This document shows positions 9,118-17,437 of a stretch of DNA of 64,000 bases, one piece after another. The DNA lies in NCBI GenBank assembly GCA_963797565.1, contig CAWCPM010000015.1, positions 248,001 to 312,000 on the forward strand, written 5' to 3'. The number at the start of each line of letters is the position of its first letter. Position 1 is the stretch's first letter. The DNA is from JAICYJ01 sp963797565 (lineage in GTDB: Bacteria > Actinomycetota > Thermoleophilia > Gaiellales > JAICJC01). The notes below the pieces were generated by a model. It was not told the DNA's origin and ran no database searches. It was given only the letters and a program-made list of their open reading frames with translations. The position numbers and the translations under genes are program-made.

Positions 9118-10114
9118 CCCGCCGCCCGATCGTGGTGCGTCCGTCCAGCGCCGCCACCGCGTCCGCATCGATCTCGCCCAGCGCCAGCCGCACCGCCAGC
9201 CAGGGCAGGTTCAGGTCGGGCTGGTAGACCAGGGTCGAGATGCGAGGGTTGATCTCGAGCAGGCGGTCGCCGAGGAACTGGACGTTCACGATCCAGTCCA
9301 GCCGAAGCGCCTCGATCAGCCGGCGCGAGTGCTCGAGCAGGTCGGGCCGGTCGATGATCCGGAACTCCATGGCCAGTCCGGCCCGGAACGCCTCGCGCGT
9401 CTTCGCGCTTGCGACCAGCGTGCGGCCGTCCCGGCAGAGCGCGTCCACCGCCAGCTCTTCGCCTTCGACCAGCTCCATCACCAGCATCTGGGGGAACCCC
9501 TCGCCGCCGTCCAGGATCTCGACGGCATCCGCGAGCGACAGGGGCAGCAGGGTGCCCGGCCGCGCGCCCAGCAGCTGCTCGCGCCGGTCGGCGCCGGCCG
9601 AGAGCACGCGGAAGCCGCGCGAGCCCTTGGCCTCGAGCGGCTTCATGCACACTTCGCGGCCCGGGTAGCCGAGCTCCGCGGCCGCCGCCCGGAAACCGGC
9701 GGCGTCGGCGGCCGCGATCGTGCGCGGCTGGGGGATGCCCAGCTGTTCCGCCAGACGCACCGTCTCCGACTTGGCGCTGGCCCGCTCGATCGCGTCCGAG
9801 CGCGACACCAGCACCGGAACGCCGAACCGCTCGGCTCCGGCCGCGATCGCGCCCACCTCGGCCGAGGACTGCGGGAACACCACGTCAACATGCTCCTGCT
9901 CGGCCACCTCCAGCAGTGCCTCCAGGTAGCCCGGGTGCGACCCCGGCGGCACCCGCCGGAAGCGGTCGCATAGGAAGCGTCCGGCCGACTCGTCGCGCAT
10001 GTCCACGCCGACCAGCCGTACCTGGCGCCCGTCCGCCTCCCGCAGCGCCCGCAGCAGCCGCGGTGAGCCGGGCGCGCCGCTGGCCGTGACCAGGATCGTG
10101 AGCGGATCGCTCAC
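9083..10114 (-). CDS. ATP-grasp enzyme (carbamoyl-phosphate-synthase-like)
   Basis: 343 residues, ATG start overlapping the stop of the PIG-L gene (ATGA). The N-terminal pre-ATP-grasp domain begins TILVTASGAPGSPRLLRAL; the ATP-grasp fold follows with MKPLEAKGSRGFRVL (ATP-binding lysine and glycine-rich loop), LVMELVEGEELAVDA and the metal-binding end DRLLEINPRIST. Members ligate a carboxylate to an amine or similar nucleophile through an acylphosphate. In glycan clusters they often amidate sugar acids or modify lipid-linked units, but the substrate is not deducible. It is the last gene of a four-gene overlapping unit starting at 12847. Confidence 0.85.
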   Translation of the reverse strand: MSDPLTILVTASGAPGSPRLLRALREADGRQVRLVGVDMRDESAGRFLCDRFRRVPPGSHPGYLEALLEVAEQEHVDVVFPQSSAEVGAIAAGAERFGVPVLVSRSDAIERASAKSETVRLAEQLGIPQPRTIAAADAAGFRAAAAELGYPGREVCMKPLEAKGSRGFRVLSAGADRREQLLGARPGTLLPLSLADAVEILDGGEGFPQMLVMELVEGEELAVDALCRDGRTLVASAKTREAFRAGLAMEFRIIDRPDLLEHSRRLIEALRLDWIVNVQFLGDRLLEINPRISTLVYQPDLNLPWLAVRLALGEIDADAVAALDGRTTIGRRVTRYYDQVEYS

Positions 10115-10746
10115 AGGATCCAGCGGTAGACCTCGAACACCTCGGCCAGCTCGCGGCCGCTCTCGATCCCGTGGGTGCGGGCCAGGTTGCGGATGTACTC
10201 CTCGTTCGCGTAGTTGCGGTGCTGCTGGCTGCGGTAGTGGCCGAGCGCCGTCACCTTCGCGTCCAGGTGCCGCGGCTCAAGCGCCACGTAGGCGTCCCGG
10301 CGGAAGGCGAAGCAGTTCCACGGGATCTCGTAGCCGAGCAGCGTGGTGCGCTTGAAGGCACGCATGCCCTCGCGCGCGATCGTCTCGTGGTCCTGGTGGA
10401 TGTCACCCAGTGAGGGCATCAGCACCATGTCCGGGCCGATCTCGGCGTTCGCGGCCACCAGGATCTCGAGGATCTCCTGCCGCACCGTGGGGAAGGTGCG
10501 TACGTCGAAGTCGTGGATCGAGACGCGGTCCGGGTCGATACCCAGCGCGGTGGTGGCCGCGCGGGCCTCGTGCACCAGCGTGTCTTCGGGGAAGCCCTCG
10601 GGCAGCGAGCGCGACGCCGACGAGAAGGCGTGGTAGTGCACCTCGGCGCCGGCCTCGACCAGACGCGCGATGGTGCCGCCGCAGCCGAACTCGCCGTCAT
10701 CCGTATGTGGCGCCAGCACCAGCGCGCGGCGACCGGCTGCGATCAC
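10111..10746 (-). CDS. PIG-L family N-acetyl-sugar deacetylase
   Basis: 211 residues from GTG 10746, which overlaps the stop of the O-antigen-ligase-like gene (GTGA). The zinc site is visible as APHTDDGEFGCGG near residues 12-22 (variant of AHPDDE) and GDIHQDHETIAR downstream, which supplies the distal histidine. PIG-L/LmbE enzymes deacetylate GlcNAc units of lipid-linked sugars or small thiols. Coupled translation with a ligase-like gene before it and an ATP-grasp gene after it suggests modification of the same glycan: deacetylation followed by acylation or amidation. Confidence 0.88.
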   Translation of the reverse strand: MIAAGRRALVLAPHTDDGEFGCGGTIARLVEAGAEVHYHAFSSASRSLPEGFPEDTLVHEARAATTALGIDPDRVSIHDFDVRTFPTVRQEILEILVAANAEIGPDMVLMPSLGDIHQDHETIAREGMRAFKRTTLLGYEIPWNCFAFRRDAYVALEPRHLDAKVTALGHYRSQQHRNYANEEYIRNLARTHGIESGRELAEVFEVYRWIL

Positions 10747-12179
10747 GCGCGAGCCTGACGGATGCGGATGTTGGGAAGCGCTGCCACGGAGACGATCAGG
10801 GCGGTCAGGATCCACGACGCGGGATCCTCGAAGTACGCATTGTAAAAGAGCGAGCTGGTCAGCACAGCGGCCAGCGCTGCGGCCAGGCCGAACCGGAGCA
10901 GCGGGTCCGGGCCGGGGCGGAACGCCGCCCACGCGATCGAGCCGATCAGCGCCAGGTAGGCGGCCAGCCCCAGCGGGCCCAGCTCGGCCAGCACGGTCAC
11001 CGGTGTGGTGTGCGAAGCGGCCGAGCGCGTGCGGCCCGGGTGGGCGCTGCCGGCCAGGGCCGCGCGGGCGAAGCCGCCCAGCCCGGCGCCGTCGATCGGG
11101 TGGTGCTTGATCACGCGCCAGCCGTCGGAGATCAGTGCCGAACGGCCGCTTGTCACCTGCTTGGTGGAGCTGCCGTGCGACGACACCAGCAGCCCCGCCA
11201 CACCGACCAGCACCACCGCGACGGCCAGGCCCACCAGCAGCCGCCGCGGCCAGATGGTGGCGCCGATCAGCAGGGCGCCGGCGGCCAGCGCCATCAGGCT
11301 GGACTGCGAGTAGGACAGGTACTGGGCCAGGAACAGCAACGCCATCAGCCCCAGCAGCTGCGGCGTTGCCCGGCGGTACACCGCCACCGCGGCCAGCAGC
11401 ACGATCGTGACCGCCATGAAGCGTCCGTAGACGCTGGCGTCGTAGAACAGCGAGTTGACCCGGAAGAACGAGGAGTACTGGTTGCTGACGATGATCTTCT
11501 GGTTCCAGAACAGGTGGCGGCTCTCGTACTGCCAGAACGCCACCAGCGCGAACACCAGCGCCAGCGCCACCTCCGTGTAGAGCATCAGGCGCAGCTGGCG
11601 GAGGGTTGGGCGCAGCGCCACGATCCGGGTCGCCAGGTAGCCGAACGGCAGATAGAAGAACAGCATCTGCACGCCGCCCTGGTGGGAGTCGGCGGTCCAC
11701 AGCAGCGAGATCGCGCTCCAGCCGATCAACGCCGCAATCGTCCATCCCACCAGGCCCATCTGCGGGCGCTGCTCGCGGCCGGCGGCGAGCGTGTAGGCGT
11801 GGGCGAGTGCGATTGCGACCAGGACGCCGTAGAGCGGCACCAGCAGGTTGGCCTGCTGGCCGCCCGCGTGCAGCGGGATCCGCGCCGGTGCCGCCGCCAC
11901 CACCGCCATCAGCGCCAGCGTCGGCCTGCGGTGGGCGATCACGGCCGCCACTCCGATTGCGGCCAGCCCCACCAGCAGGCCGGCGGCGGCCAGCGCGGGG
12001 CGCCGTCCCGCGTCCGTTCGCATGGTGGAGATCGGCGAGTGCAGCAGGTCGCCGGCCAGGATCAGCACGCCGGCGGCGTAGGCCGCGAACCCGGCCGTTC
12101 GCAGGCTGCGTCCGGTGCCGCACAGCTGCAGGGCGAGCCCGGCCGCTGCGACGATGGCGCCCAGCGCGATGCCGCTCAC
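10743..12179 (-). CDS. O-antigen ligase/polymerase-like membrane protein (second copy)
   Basis: 478 residues from GTG 12179, which overlaps the stop of the preceding gene (GTGA); the longer open frame up to 12557 is antisense to that gene and rejected. About 12 membrane helices, with a large outer loop containing DGWRVIKHHPIDGAGLGGFA, the conserved H-P-x-x-G-x-G segment of the PF04932 family, and a following SHTTPVTVLAELGPLG (His-Thr-Pro pattern). Likely polymerises or transfers lipid-linked oligosaccharide. Having two such genes in one cluster may mean separate polymerase and ligase roles. Confidence 0.8.
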   Translation of the reverse strand: MSGIALGAIVAAAGLALQLCGTGRSLRTAGFAAYAAGVLILAGDLLHSPISTMRTDAGRRPALAAAGLLVGLAAIGVAAVIAHRRPTLALMAVVAAAPARIPLHAGGQQANLLVPLYGVLVAIALAHAYTLAAGREQRPQMGLVGWTIAALIGWSAISLLWTADSHQGGVQMLFFYLPFGYLATRIVALRPTLRQLRLMLYTEVALALVFALVAFWQYESRHLFWNQKIIVSNQYSSFFRVNSLFYDASVYGRFMAVTIVLLAAVAVYRRATPQLLGLMALLFLAQYLSYSQSSLMALAAGALLIGATIWPRRLLVGLAVAVVLVGVAGLLVSSHGSSTKQVTSGRSALISDGWRVIKHHPIDGAGLGGFARAALAGSAHPGRTRSAASHTTPVTVLAELGPLGLAAYLALIGSIAWAAFRPGPDPLLRFGLAAALAAVLTSSLFYNAYFEDPASWILTALIVSVAALPNIRIRQARA

Positions 12180-12847
12180 GGGATCGTCGCCGGGAAGGAG
12201 GGCGGGTTGGAGGTGCGGTTGCCGGCCTGGTCGACGGCCACCATCTCGATCCGGTAGCGGCCGGGAGCGACCTTGCCGAACGCCAGGTGCGCGACGTGGG
12301 GGATCACGCGCTTCTGCAGGACGATGCGGTTGCCCTGGCGCACGATCATCAGCGCGTACCCGTTCCCGGGCGAGCGCGTGTAGTGGACGGCCAGCGCGGC
12401 GCGGCCCTTGTGCACCTGGTCGATCTTGATCGTGGGCGGCACGGTGTCGACCACGATCGCGTCGGGGATGGTGACCTGACGGCCGTCGGCGAGCGTGACG
12501 CGCAGCCGGTAGCGGCCGTCCGCGGCCTGGCCGCCGGCGTCGGTGCTGCCGTCCCAACGGATCACCACGGGGCCCTTCGGGTAGCTGCGGCGCGTGGCGA
12601 GCGTCTTGGTGACGTTGCCGTTGGCGTCCACGATCGCCAGTTCGAGTGCCTGTGCCTTTCGCAGCGTGAAGCGGAGCCTGGCGGCCGGCAGGCAGCCGGG
12701 ATCGGTGCAGCCGGGGGAGAACGCCTGCCGCACGTGGGGATGCCCGACCGCCGAGTGGTGCAGCTTCAGCTGCTCAGCGCGCAGAAACGCCGCTGCGCAG
12801 AGGGCGATCAGGACCAGCGGGATGGCGGCGGCTGCGCGGTGGCTCAC
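12176..12847 (-). CDS. Secreted/anchored protein with FlgD-type Ig-like domain
   Basis: 223 residues, GTG start at 12847. An N-terminal signal or anchor helix (AIPLVLIALCAAAFL) precedes an extracytoplasmic part. The segment WDGSTDAGGQAADGRYRLRV matches the FlgD Ig-like fold (W-D-G-x2-D-x-G-x4-DG-x-Y), and the C-terminal half has another beta-sandwich pattern ending VDQAGNRTSNPP. Such domains bind or present surface structures. It opens the glycan operon (12847 to 9083) in which every junction overlaps by 4 bases. A -10-like TAGAAT lies at 12859-12864 on this strand, inside the end of the inverted-repeat element. Confidence 0.7.
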   Translation of the reverse strand: MSHRAAAAIPLVLIALCAAAFLRAEQLKLHHSAVGHPHVRQAFSPGCTDPGCLPAARLRFTLRKAQALELAIVDANGNVTKTLATRRSYPKGPVVIRWDGSTDAGGQAADGRYRLRVTLADGRQVTIPDAIVVDTVPPTIKIDQVHKGRAALAVHYTRSPGNGYALMIVRQGNRIVLQKRVIPHVAHLAFGKVAPGRYRIEMVAVDQAGNRTSNPPSFPATIP

Positions 12848-12862
12848 GGTGCGCGCGGATTC

Positions 12863-13063
12863 TAGATGGCTGGTCGATATCTCACGTGAGCCTGGCCGCT
12901 GCGATCGGCTTGAGATCAGCAGCGGTCAGGGTGGCTGCGGCTGCGAACCGTCGCCTCGCTGCGTCCTCAGTCGCGCCAATACGACCCGGTATTGACGCTC
13001 CCTCGATCCTTGCGAGACTCGGTTCTCGTCGCCCAGGACGTCACGGAGATATCGACCAATCTA
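12863..13063. other. Gene-free self-complementary element B (23-bp terminal inverted repeat, internal hairpins)
   Basis: The left arm 12863-12889 and right arm 13041-13063 pair as 5 + 13 + 5 bp, with a GGC bulge at 12868-12870 and an A bulge at 12884. The core TGGTCGATATCTC (12871-12883) is matched perfectly at 13046-13058. Inside are a 12-bp hairpin (12891-12902 with 12919-12930, one G-T pair), a GATC/GATC extension of it, a hairpin at 12977-12994 (CAATAC/GTATTG), and one at 13013-13028. No convincing ORF is present. It could be a structured RNA, a MITE-like insertion or a termination region between two minus-strand units. The strand is unresolved. Confidence 0.5.
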
Positions 13064-14015
13064 AGCCGCACCGCGAGCCGCTGCGGCGTTCGTTACGTCT
13101 GCTGCAGCTCGGCCGGGGCCTGTGACGGGGCCAGGCCGGCTTGGGAGGCTTGGCGCCCTTGGCCACGTAGACGGCGGCCACGGCCAGGATCACTGCGCCG
13201 CCGATCACGTACCAGTAGGGGGCGGCGCCCAGCGTCTTCAGGCCGGAGGCTGCCAGCACCACCGAGATGGCGCCGCGCAGCATCCGCTCGGGGACGCGGT
13301 TGGTGAAGTGCGAGCCGATCAGGATGCCCGGGATCGAGCCGATCAGGATCGAGCCGACGACGCTGAAGTTGGGGGTGCCCCAGACCAGCGTGGCCAGGCC
13401 GGCCGCGATCGTCACCAGCATCGCGTGGAACAGGTCGGTGCCGACGACGCGGCGGGCGGCCAGCGGGAACAGCGTCACCAGGGTGAGGCCGAAGAACACG
13501 CCCGAGCCGACCGAGGTCAGGCCCAGGATGAAGCCGAACACGACGCCGATGGTGACAGCCAGCACCTTGTGCCGGGTGTCCAGCGGGCCGTCGGTGGGCA
13601 GGTTGTCGGAGCTCCACAGCTTCGGGATCGTGAGGAACGTGCGGGCGGCCACCGTGATGCCGACGATCACCAGCACGATTCCGATCAGGTTCAGCAGCAC
13701 GCTGTTCACGTCGATGCCGATGCGGGGGAAGATCTCGTAGAGGGTGAACACGCCCAGGATGGCTGCCGGAACGCTGCCGGCGCCCATCCACAGGCCCAGC
13801 TCGGTGTTCACGTTCTTGAGCTGGTGGTGACGGGCGGCACCGAAGGTCTTCGTGATCGCGGCGTAGATCAGGTCGCTGCCGACGGCGGTCGTCGGCGGGA
13901 TGCCGAACACGGTGATCAGGATCGGCGTCATCAGCGATCCGGCGCCCATGCCGGTGGCTCCGACCAGGATGCCGACGGCGAGCCCCGCTGCGATCATTCC
14001 GGTGTTGATGTCCAT
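13041..14015 (-). CDS. TauE/SafE family exporter (sulfite/sulfonate-type)
   Basis: 324 residues as read, ATG 14015. Eight or so membrane helices; the N-terminal AAGLAVGILVGATGMGAGSLMTPIL is the family signature repeat, with its counterpart ILGLTSVGSGVFFGLTLV in the second half. TauE/SafE proteins export sulfite, sulfoacetate or related anions; position next to Sat/CysC/CysH and a phosphosulfolactate synthase supports a sulfur anion. The last 30 residues look non-native (Arg/Pro/Ser-rich) and run into element B. A neighbouring frame ends GLAPSQAPAELQQT at 13093, so a one-base shift at about 13140-13165 is possible. It lies 164 bases after sat, behind a terminator, with its own promoter-like sequence. 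Confidence 0.8.
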   Translation of the reverse strand: MDINTGMIAAGLAVGILVGATGMGAGSLMTPILITVFGIPPTTAVGSDLIYAAITKTFGAARHHQLKNVNTELGLWMGAGSVPAAILGVFTLYEIFPRIGIDVNSVLLNLIGIVLVIVGITVAARTFLTIPKLWSSDNLPTDGPLDTRHKVLAVTIGVVFGFILGLTSVGSGVFFGLTLVTLFPLAARRVVGTDLFHAMLVTIAAGLATLVWGTPNFSVVGSILIGSIPGILIGSHFTNRVPERMLRGAISVVLAASGLKTLGAAPYWYVIGGAVILAVAAVYVAKGAKPPKPAWPRHRPRPSCSRRNERRSGSRCGLDWSISP

Positions 14016-14053
14016 CTGTTTGTGCCCCCGTGTTGGTGACCGTTGTTCAGTAG

Positions 14054-14088
14054 TTCCACAAGTCTAAGCGATTTAGTGGGGAATGCAA
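14054..14088 (-). promoter_or_regulatory. Candidate promoter and dyad of the TauE/SafE gene
   Basis: On the minus strand TTGCAT (14088-14083) and TAGACT (14066-14061) are 16 bases apart, and the start codon is at 14015. A dyad, TTCCAC at 14054-14059 and its complement at 14076-14083 with one bulged base, brackets the -10. This may be an operator; it is weak evidence without further copies. Confidence 0.3.
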
Positions 14089-14130
14089 GTCGGCTGACGG
14101 ACAGTTCTCACACGCTGGTGGAGAACGCAA

Positions 14131-14166
14131 GCGAGGGCCGGGAGCCTCGCGGCGCCCGGCCCTCGC
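14131..14166 (-). terminator. Strong GC hairpin after sat
   Basis: GCGAGGGCCGGG (14131-14142) and CCCGGCCCTCGC (14155-14166) form a perfect 12-bp stem with a 12-base loop, 14 bases past the sat stop. On the minus strand it is followed by TTGCGTTCTC, a modest T-rich stretch. A second, weaker hairpin (14104-14126) follows. Likely ends the sulfur operon transcript. Confidence 0.65.
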
Positions 14167-14179
14167 CGGTCAGAACCGG

Positions 14180-15346
14180 CTACTGGCCGCGGTACGCGGC
14201 GATCAGCACCTCGGCCACCTCGGGACGCGTGAACTCGACCGGCGGCACCTCGCCGTTTCCGAGCATCTCGCGCACCTTCGTGCCCGACAGGAACACGTGG
14301 TGGTCGGAGGGGTGCGGGCAGGTCTTGTTGGAGGCCATGTTCCCGCAGGTCTTGCAGAAGAACGTGTGGTCGAAGAACATCGGCTCGATGTCCAGCTCGT
14401 GCGGCTGGAACTCATCGAAGATGTGGTGCGCGTCGTAGGTGCCGTAGTAGCTGCCCACGCCGGCGTGGTCGCGGCCGACGATGAAGTGCGAGCAGCCGTA
14501 GTTCTTGCGGCACAGGGCGTGCCACACGGCCTCGCGGGGGCCGGCGTAGCGCATCGCCGCGGGGAACACGCCGAGCACGGTGCGGTCGGCCGGGTAGTAG
14601 CCCTCCAGCAGCGTCTCGTAGCACTGCATGCGCACGTCGGCGGGGATGTCGTCGCCCTTGGTCTTGCCGACCAGGGGATGCAGCAGCAGCCCGTCGACGG
14701 TCTCAAGCGCGCACTTCTGGATGTACTCGTGCGCGCGGTGCACCGGGTTCCGCGTCTGGAAGCCGACCACGCGGCTCCAGCCCCGCTCGGCAAAGACCGC
14801 GCGGGTGTCCTTCGGATCGAGCTGGTACGTGGGGAAGGCCGGGTCGGGCCGCTTGAAGACCGTCACCGGGCCGCCCACCAGGGTCGGGCCCTCGGCGTAG
14901 ATCTGCGCGACGCCCGGATGCTCCTGGTCGGTGGTGCGGTACGTCTTGGCCGCCTCGTTCTCGCGGTCGACGCTGAACACCTCCTCCACGTCGAGCACGG
15001 CCAGCAGCTCGCCGTCGGCGCTCTCCAGCGCCAGCCGGTCAGCGGCCGGGGCGTCGGACACCGACAGGGTCACCGGCATCGCCCACGGCAGCCCGTTTGC
15101 GAGGTGCATGTCCTCGACGGAGGCGTCGTAGTCGGCCCGGGTCATGAACCCGGTCAGCGGCGACAGCGCCCCCGAGGCGATCATGTCCAGGTCTGCGGTC
15201 TGCTTGTCGCTCATCCGCACCCGCGGCAGCGACCCGGCCTCGGCCGCCAGGGCCCCGGCCTCGTCACCGCTGACGGTGCGGTCGATCAGCTCGCCGCCGT
15301 GCGGCGCAATCACGTTCGACTTCGTCGATGCGGTCGCCTCCGGCAT
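14180..15346 (-). CDS. sat: Sulfate adenylyltransferase (ATP sulfurylase, single-chain Sat type)
   Basis: 388 residues. Catalyses ATP + sulfate to APS + PPi in the cytoplasm. Diagnostic motifs: QTRNPVHRAHEYIQ (the ATP-binding QxRNP-x-HxxH segment, near residue 200) and GRDHAGVGSYYG. The C-terminal zinc-binding pattern FCKTCGNMASNKTCPH is that of bacterial/archaeal-type Sat rather than the CysD/CysN heterodimer. ATG 15346 overlaps the cysC stop by one base (TGATG), so the two are translationally coupled. Length fits the family. It is the last gene of the operon; a strong hairpin follows. Confidence 0.95.
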   Translation of the reverse strand: MPEATASTKSNVIAPHGGELIDRTVSGDEAGALAAEAGSLPRVRMSDKQTADLDMIASGALSPLTGFMTRADYDASVEDMHLANGLPWAMPVTLSVSDAPAADRLALESADGELLAVLDVEEVFSVDRENEAAKTYRTTDQEHPGVAQIYAEGPTLVGGPVTVFKRPDPAFPTYQLDPKDTRAVFAERGWSRVVGFQTRNPVHRAHEYIQKCALETVDGLLLHPLVGKTKGDDIPADVRMQCYETLLEGYYPADRTVLGVFPAAMRYAGPREAVWHALCRKNYGCSHFIVGRDHAGVGSYYGTYDAHHIFDEFQPHELDIEPMFFDHTFFCKTCGNMASNKTCPHPSDHHVFLSGTKVREMLGNGEVPPVEFTRPEVAEVLIAAYRGQ

Positions 15347-15909
15347 CAGGCGACGGCCTCCTCTTTCTCACGTGCGATGAAGCCGAGCTGCTCGAGCTGC
15401 GTGATCACATGCTGGGCCGACTGCTCGGGCGAGCGGCTCTCGGTCTCGACCACGATCTCGGCGTGCTCGGGAGCCTCGTAGGGATCGGAGACGCCGGTGA
15501 ACTCCTTGATCTCACCGGAGAAGGCCTTGGCATACAGGCCCTTCACGTCGCGGCGGGCGCACTCGTCGAGCGACGTTGCCACGAACACCTCGACGAACCG
15601 GTCGCCGATCATCTCGCGAACGGCGTCGCGGGTCTCGGCGTAGGGCGAGATGGCCGCCACGATCACGCCGGCGCCGTGCCGGGTCAGCAGCTTCGCGACG
15701 AAGCCGATGCGCAGGATGTTGGCGTCGCGATCCTCACGCGAGAAGCCGAGGCCCTTGCTGAGGTTGGTGCGGACGACGTCGCCGTCCAGGTGGTCGACCA
15801 GGATGCCGCGCCGTTCCAGCTCCGGGCCGACGATCTCAGCGATGGTGCTCTTTCCGGCTCCGGACAGTCCGGTGAACCAGAGGGTGAATCCGGTGGTTTC
15901 ATTTCGCAC
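15346..15909 (-). CDS. cysC: Adenylylsulfate kinase
   Basis: 187 residues from GTG 15909. Phosphorylates APS to PAPS. The P-loop GLSGAGKST lies near residues 12-20; HLDGDVVRTNLSKGLGFSREDR is the APS-binding region, and DECARRDVKGLYAKA the lid. GTG 15909 is chosen because GAAAGGA lies 10 bases upstream and family proteins start about here; the longer open frame to 15975 overlaps cysH and lacks homology. Located 44 bases after cysH, so still in one transcription unit. PAPS may serve both CysH and the sulfotransferase at 1693-2662. Confidence 0.93.
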   Translation of the reverse strand: MRNETTGFTLWFTGLSGAGKSTIAEIVGPELERRGILVDHLDGDVVRTNLSKGLGFSREDRDANILRIGFVAKLLTRHGAGVIVAAISPYAETRDAVREMIGDRFVEVFVATSLDECARRDVKGLYAKAFSGEIKEFTGVSDPYEAPEHAEIVVETESRSPEQSAQHVITQLEQLGFIAREKEEAVA

Positions 15910-15953
15910 GAGTGATCGTTCCTTTCGTCGTATCGTCTGACGCGTTGTAGCCG

Positions 15954-16658
15954 CTAGTCGCCGTGGAGGCCGCACTCGACCTTGCCCGTGCCCTTCCAGC
16001 GGCCCGTGCGCTCGTCGGCGCCGCTTTCCACCGATGCGGTGCAGGGGACGCAGCCGATCGACGGGTAACCGTGGTCGTGCAGCGGGTTGTACGGGATGCC
16101 GTGCCTCCAGATGTAGCGCCAGACATCGCGGTTGGTCCAGTCGGCCAGCGGCTGCACCTTCACGACGCCGCGACGCTCATCTATCTCGATTTTGCGGGCA
16201 CTTTCCCTGGTTGTCGACTGGTCGCGCCGAATTCCCGTGATCCAGGCATCCATGCCCTCCAGCGCCTGGCGCAGCGGCGCCACCTTGCGCATCGCGCAGC
16301 AGCCGTCGGGATCCCGCTCCCACAGCCGGTCTCCGTGCTTGGCCGCCTGCTCGGCGACCGACAGCTCCGGCTCGATCCGCTCGAACCGCACCGGGTAGCG
16401 CTCGATCAGCTTCTGGCGGGTCTCGTAGGTCTCGCGGAACAGGAGGCCGGTGTCGAACTCGACCACCCGCACGTCCGGCTGGATCTCCGACAGCATGTGC
16501 ACCAGCACCGAGCTCTGCTTCTGCCACGAGCAGGTCAGCACCAGCCGCGGGTGGAACAGCTCCACGGCCACGCGCAGCACGTCCTCGGCGCTGCGCGACT
16601 CGAGATCGTCGGCCAGGCGGGTGGCCTCGGCCGGGCTGATGGGGAGGGTGGTGCTCAT
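15954..16658 (-). CDS. cysH: APS/PAPS reductase with [4Fe-4S] cysteine set
   Basis: 234 residues. Reduces APS or PAPS to sulfite. The PAPS-reductase fold shows TCSWQKQSSVLVHM (P-loop-like SxGK/S region). The cysteine pairs CCAMRK and GCVPCT are the four [4Fe-4S] ligands of the APS-reductase type, and the C-terminal ECGLH carries the catalytic cysteine. With cysC present, both APS and PAPS could be substrates. ATG 16658 overlaps the stop of the phosphosulfolactate synthase gene (ATGA), tying production of sulfite to an enzyme that consumes it. Confidence 0.93.
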   Translation of the reverse strand: MSTTLPISPAEATRLADDLESRSAEDVLRVAVELFHPRLVLTCSWQKQSSVLVHMLSEIQPDVRVVEFDTGLLFRETYETRQKLIERYPVRFERIEPELSVAEQAAKHGDRLWERDPDGCCAMRKVAPLRQALEGMDAWITGIRRDQSTTRESARKIEIDERRGVVKVQPLADWTNRDVWRYIWRHGIPYNPLHDHGYPSIGCVPCTASVESGADERTGRWKGTGKVECGLHGD

Positions 16659-17434
16659 GTGGCGGTGGGGATGTCCCGCAGCAGCAGGTCGGGCAAGGTG
16701 TCGGAGCGCAGCCCCAGCCGCAGCGTCTCCAGCGGGATCACCTCGTCATGGGGGATGTTGCCGAGGTTGCACTCGGGGCCGAGGTGCCGGATGAACCAGG
16801 CCTGCTGCTCCTTCTGGGGCGCCTCGAACAGCAGGCTGTCGGCCGGGATCTCGTGCACGATCTCGTCGATCAGGCCGCTGCGCACCTCGCCGGTGCCGCG
16901 GAAGATGCCGGCGGTGCCGGTCTCTCGGGCCTCGGTGATCACCTTCCAGGCGCCGGCCTCAAGCTCCTCCTTGATCCAGGCCACCCACTGGTAGGGCGCA
17001 AATATCGAGTCCTGGTCCTTGGATCCGACCTCGGACAGCACCACGAACTCCTCGGCCAGGGAGCTGATCAGCTCCTGCTTGCTCTCGCGCTCCATCTGCA
17101 GGGTGCCGTCGGACACCTCGACGTGGGTGAAGCCGTGGCCGCGCGTCCAGCGCCGGAACTCGTCGACGCGGCCGCGCGCGACCGCCGCCTCGAGCAGGGT
17201 GCCGCCGCACATGACGGGCGTCTCGTAGGACTGGTAGAGCTTCACCTTCGCGGACAGGTTCTGCGTCACGTAGGACGTGCCCCAGCCCAGCTTGACCATG
17301 TCCACGTACTCGCCGGAGATCTCGAACATGCCGTCAACCTCGGCCAGGGTCATGCCCTTGTCGATCACGTGGGTGAGCCCGCGCTCACGCGGTTTTGACG
17401 GGCGCATCGGTAGGCCCAGGAACTCTTCGACCAT
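16655..17434 (-). CDS. Phosphosulfolactate synthase (ComA family)
   Basis: 259 residues, the usual family length. ComA-type TIM-barrel enzymes add sulfite to phosphoenolpyruvate to give (R)-2-phospho-3-sulfolactate. Seen: RGLTHVIDKGMTLAEVDG, VKLGWGTSYV, GGTLLEAAVARG, VEVSDGTLQM, SEVGSKD, GAWKVITEARETGTAGI, and FEAPQKEQQAWFIRHLGP plus NLGNI near the end, which together span the conserved active-site strands. In methanogens this begins coenzyme M synthesis; bacterial homologues have various or unknown roles. It is 3 bases after the fumarase beta gene and overlaps cysH by 4 bases, so it sits in the middle of a sulfate-reduction operon. No ComB, ComC or ComDE is visible. Confidence 0.9.
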   Translation of the reverse strand: MVEEFLGLPMRPSKPRERGLTHVIDKGMTLAEVDGMFEISGEYVDMVKLGWGTSYVTQNLSAKVKLYQSYETPVMCGGTLLEAAVARGRVDEFRRWTRGHGFTHVEVSDGTLQMERESKQELISSLAEEFVVLSEVGSKDQDSIFAPYQWVAWIKEELEAGAWKVITEARETGTAGIFRGTGEVRSGLIDEIVHEIPADSLLFEAPQKEQQAWFIRHLGPECNLGNIPHDEVIPLETLRLGLRSDTLPDLLLRDIPTAT

Positions 17435-17437
17435 GGC

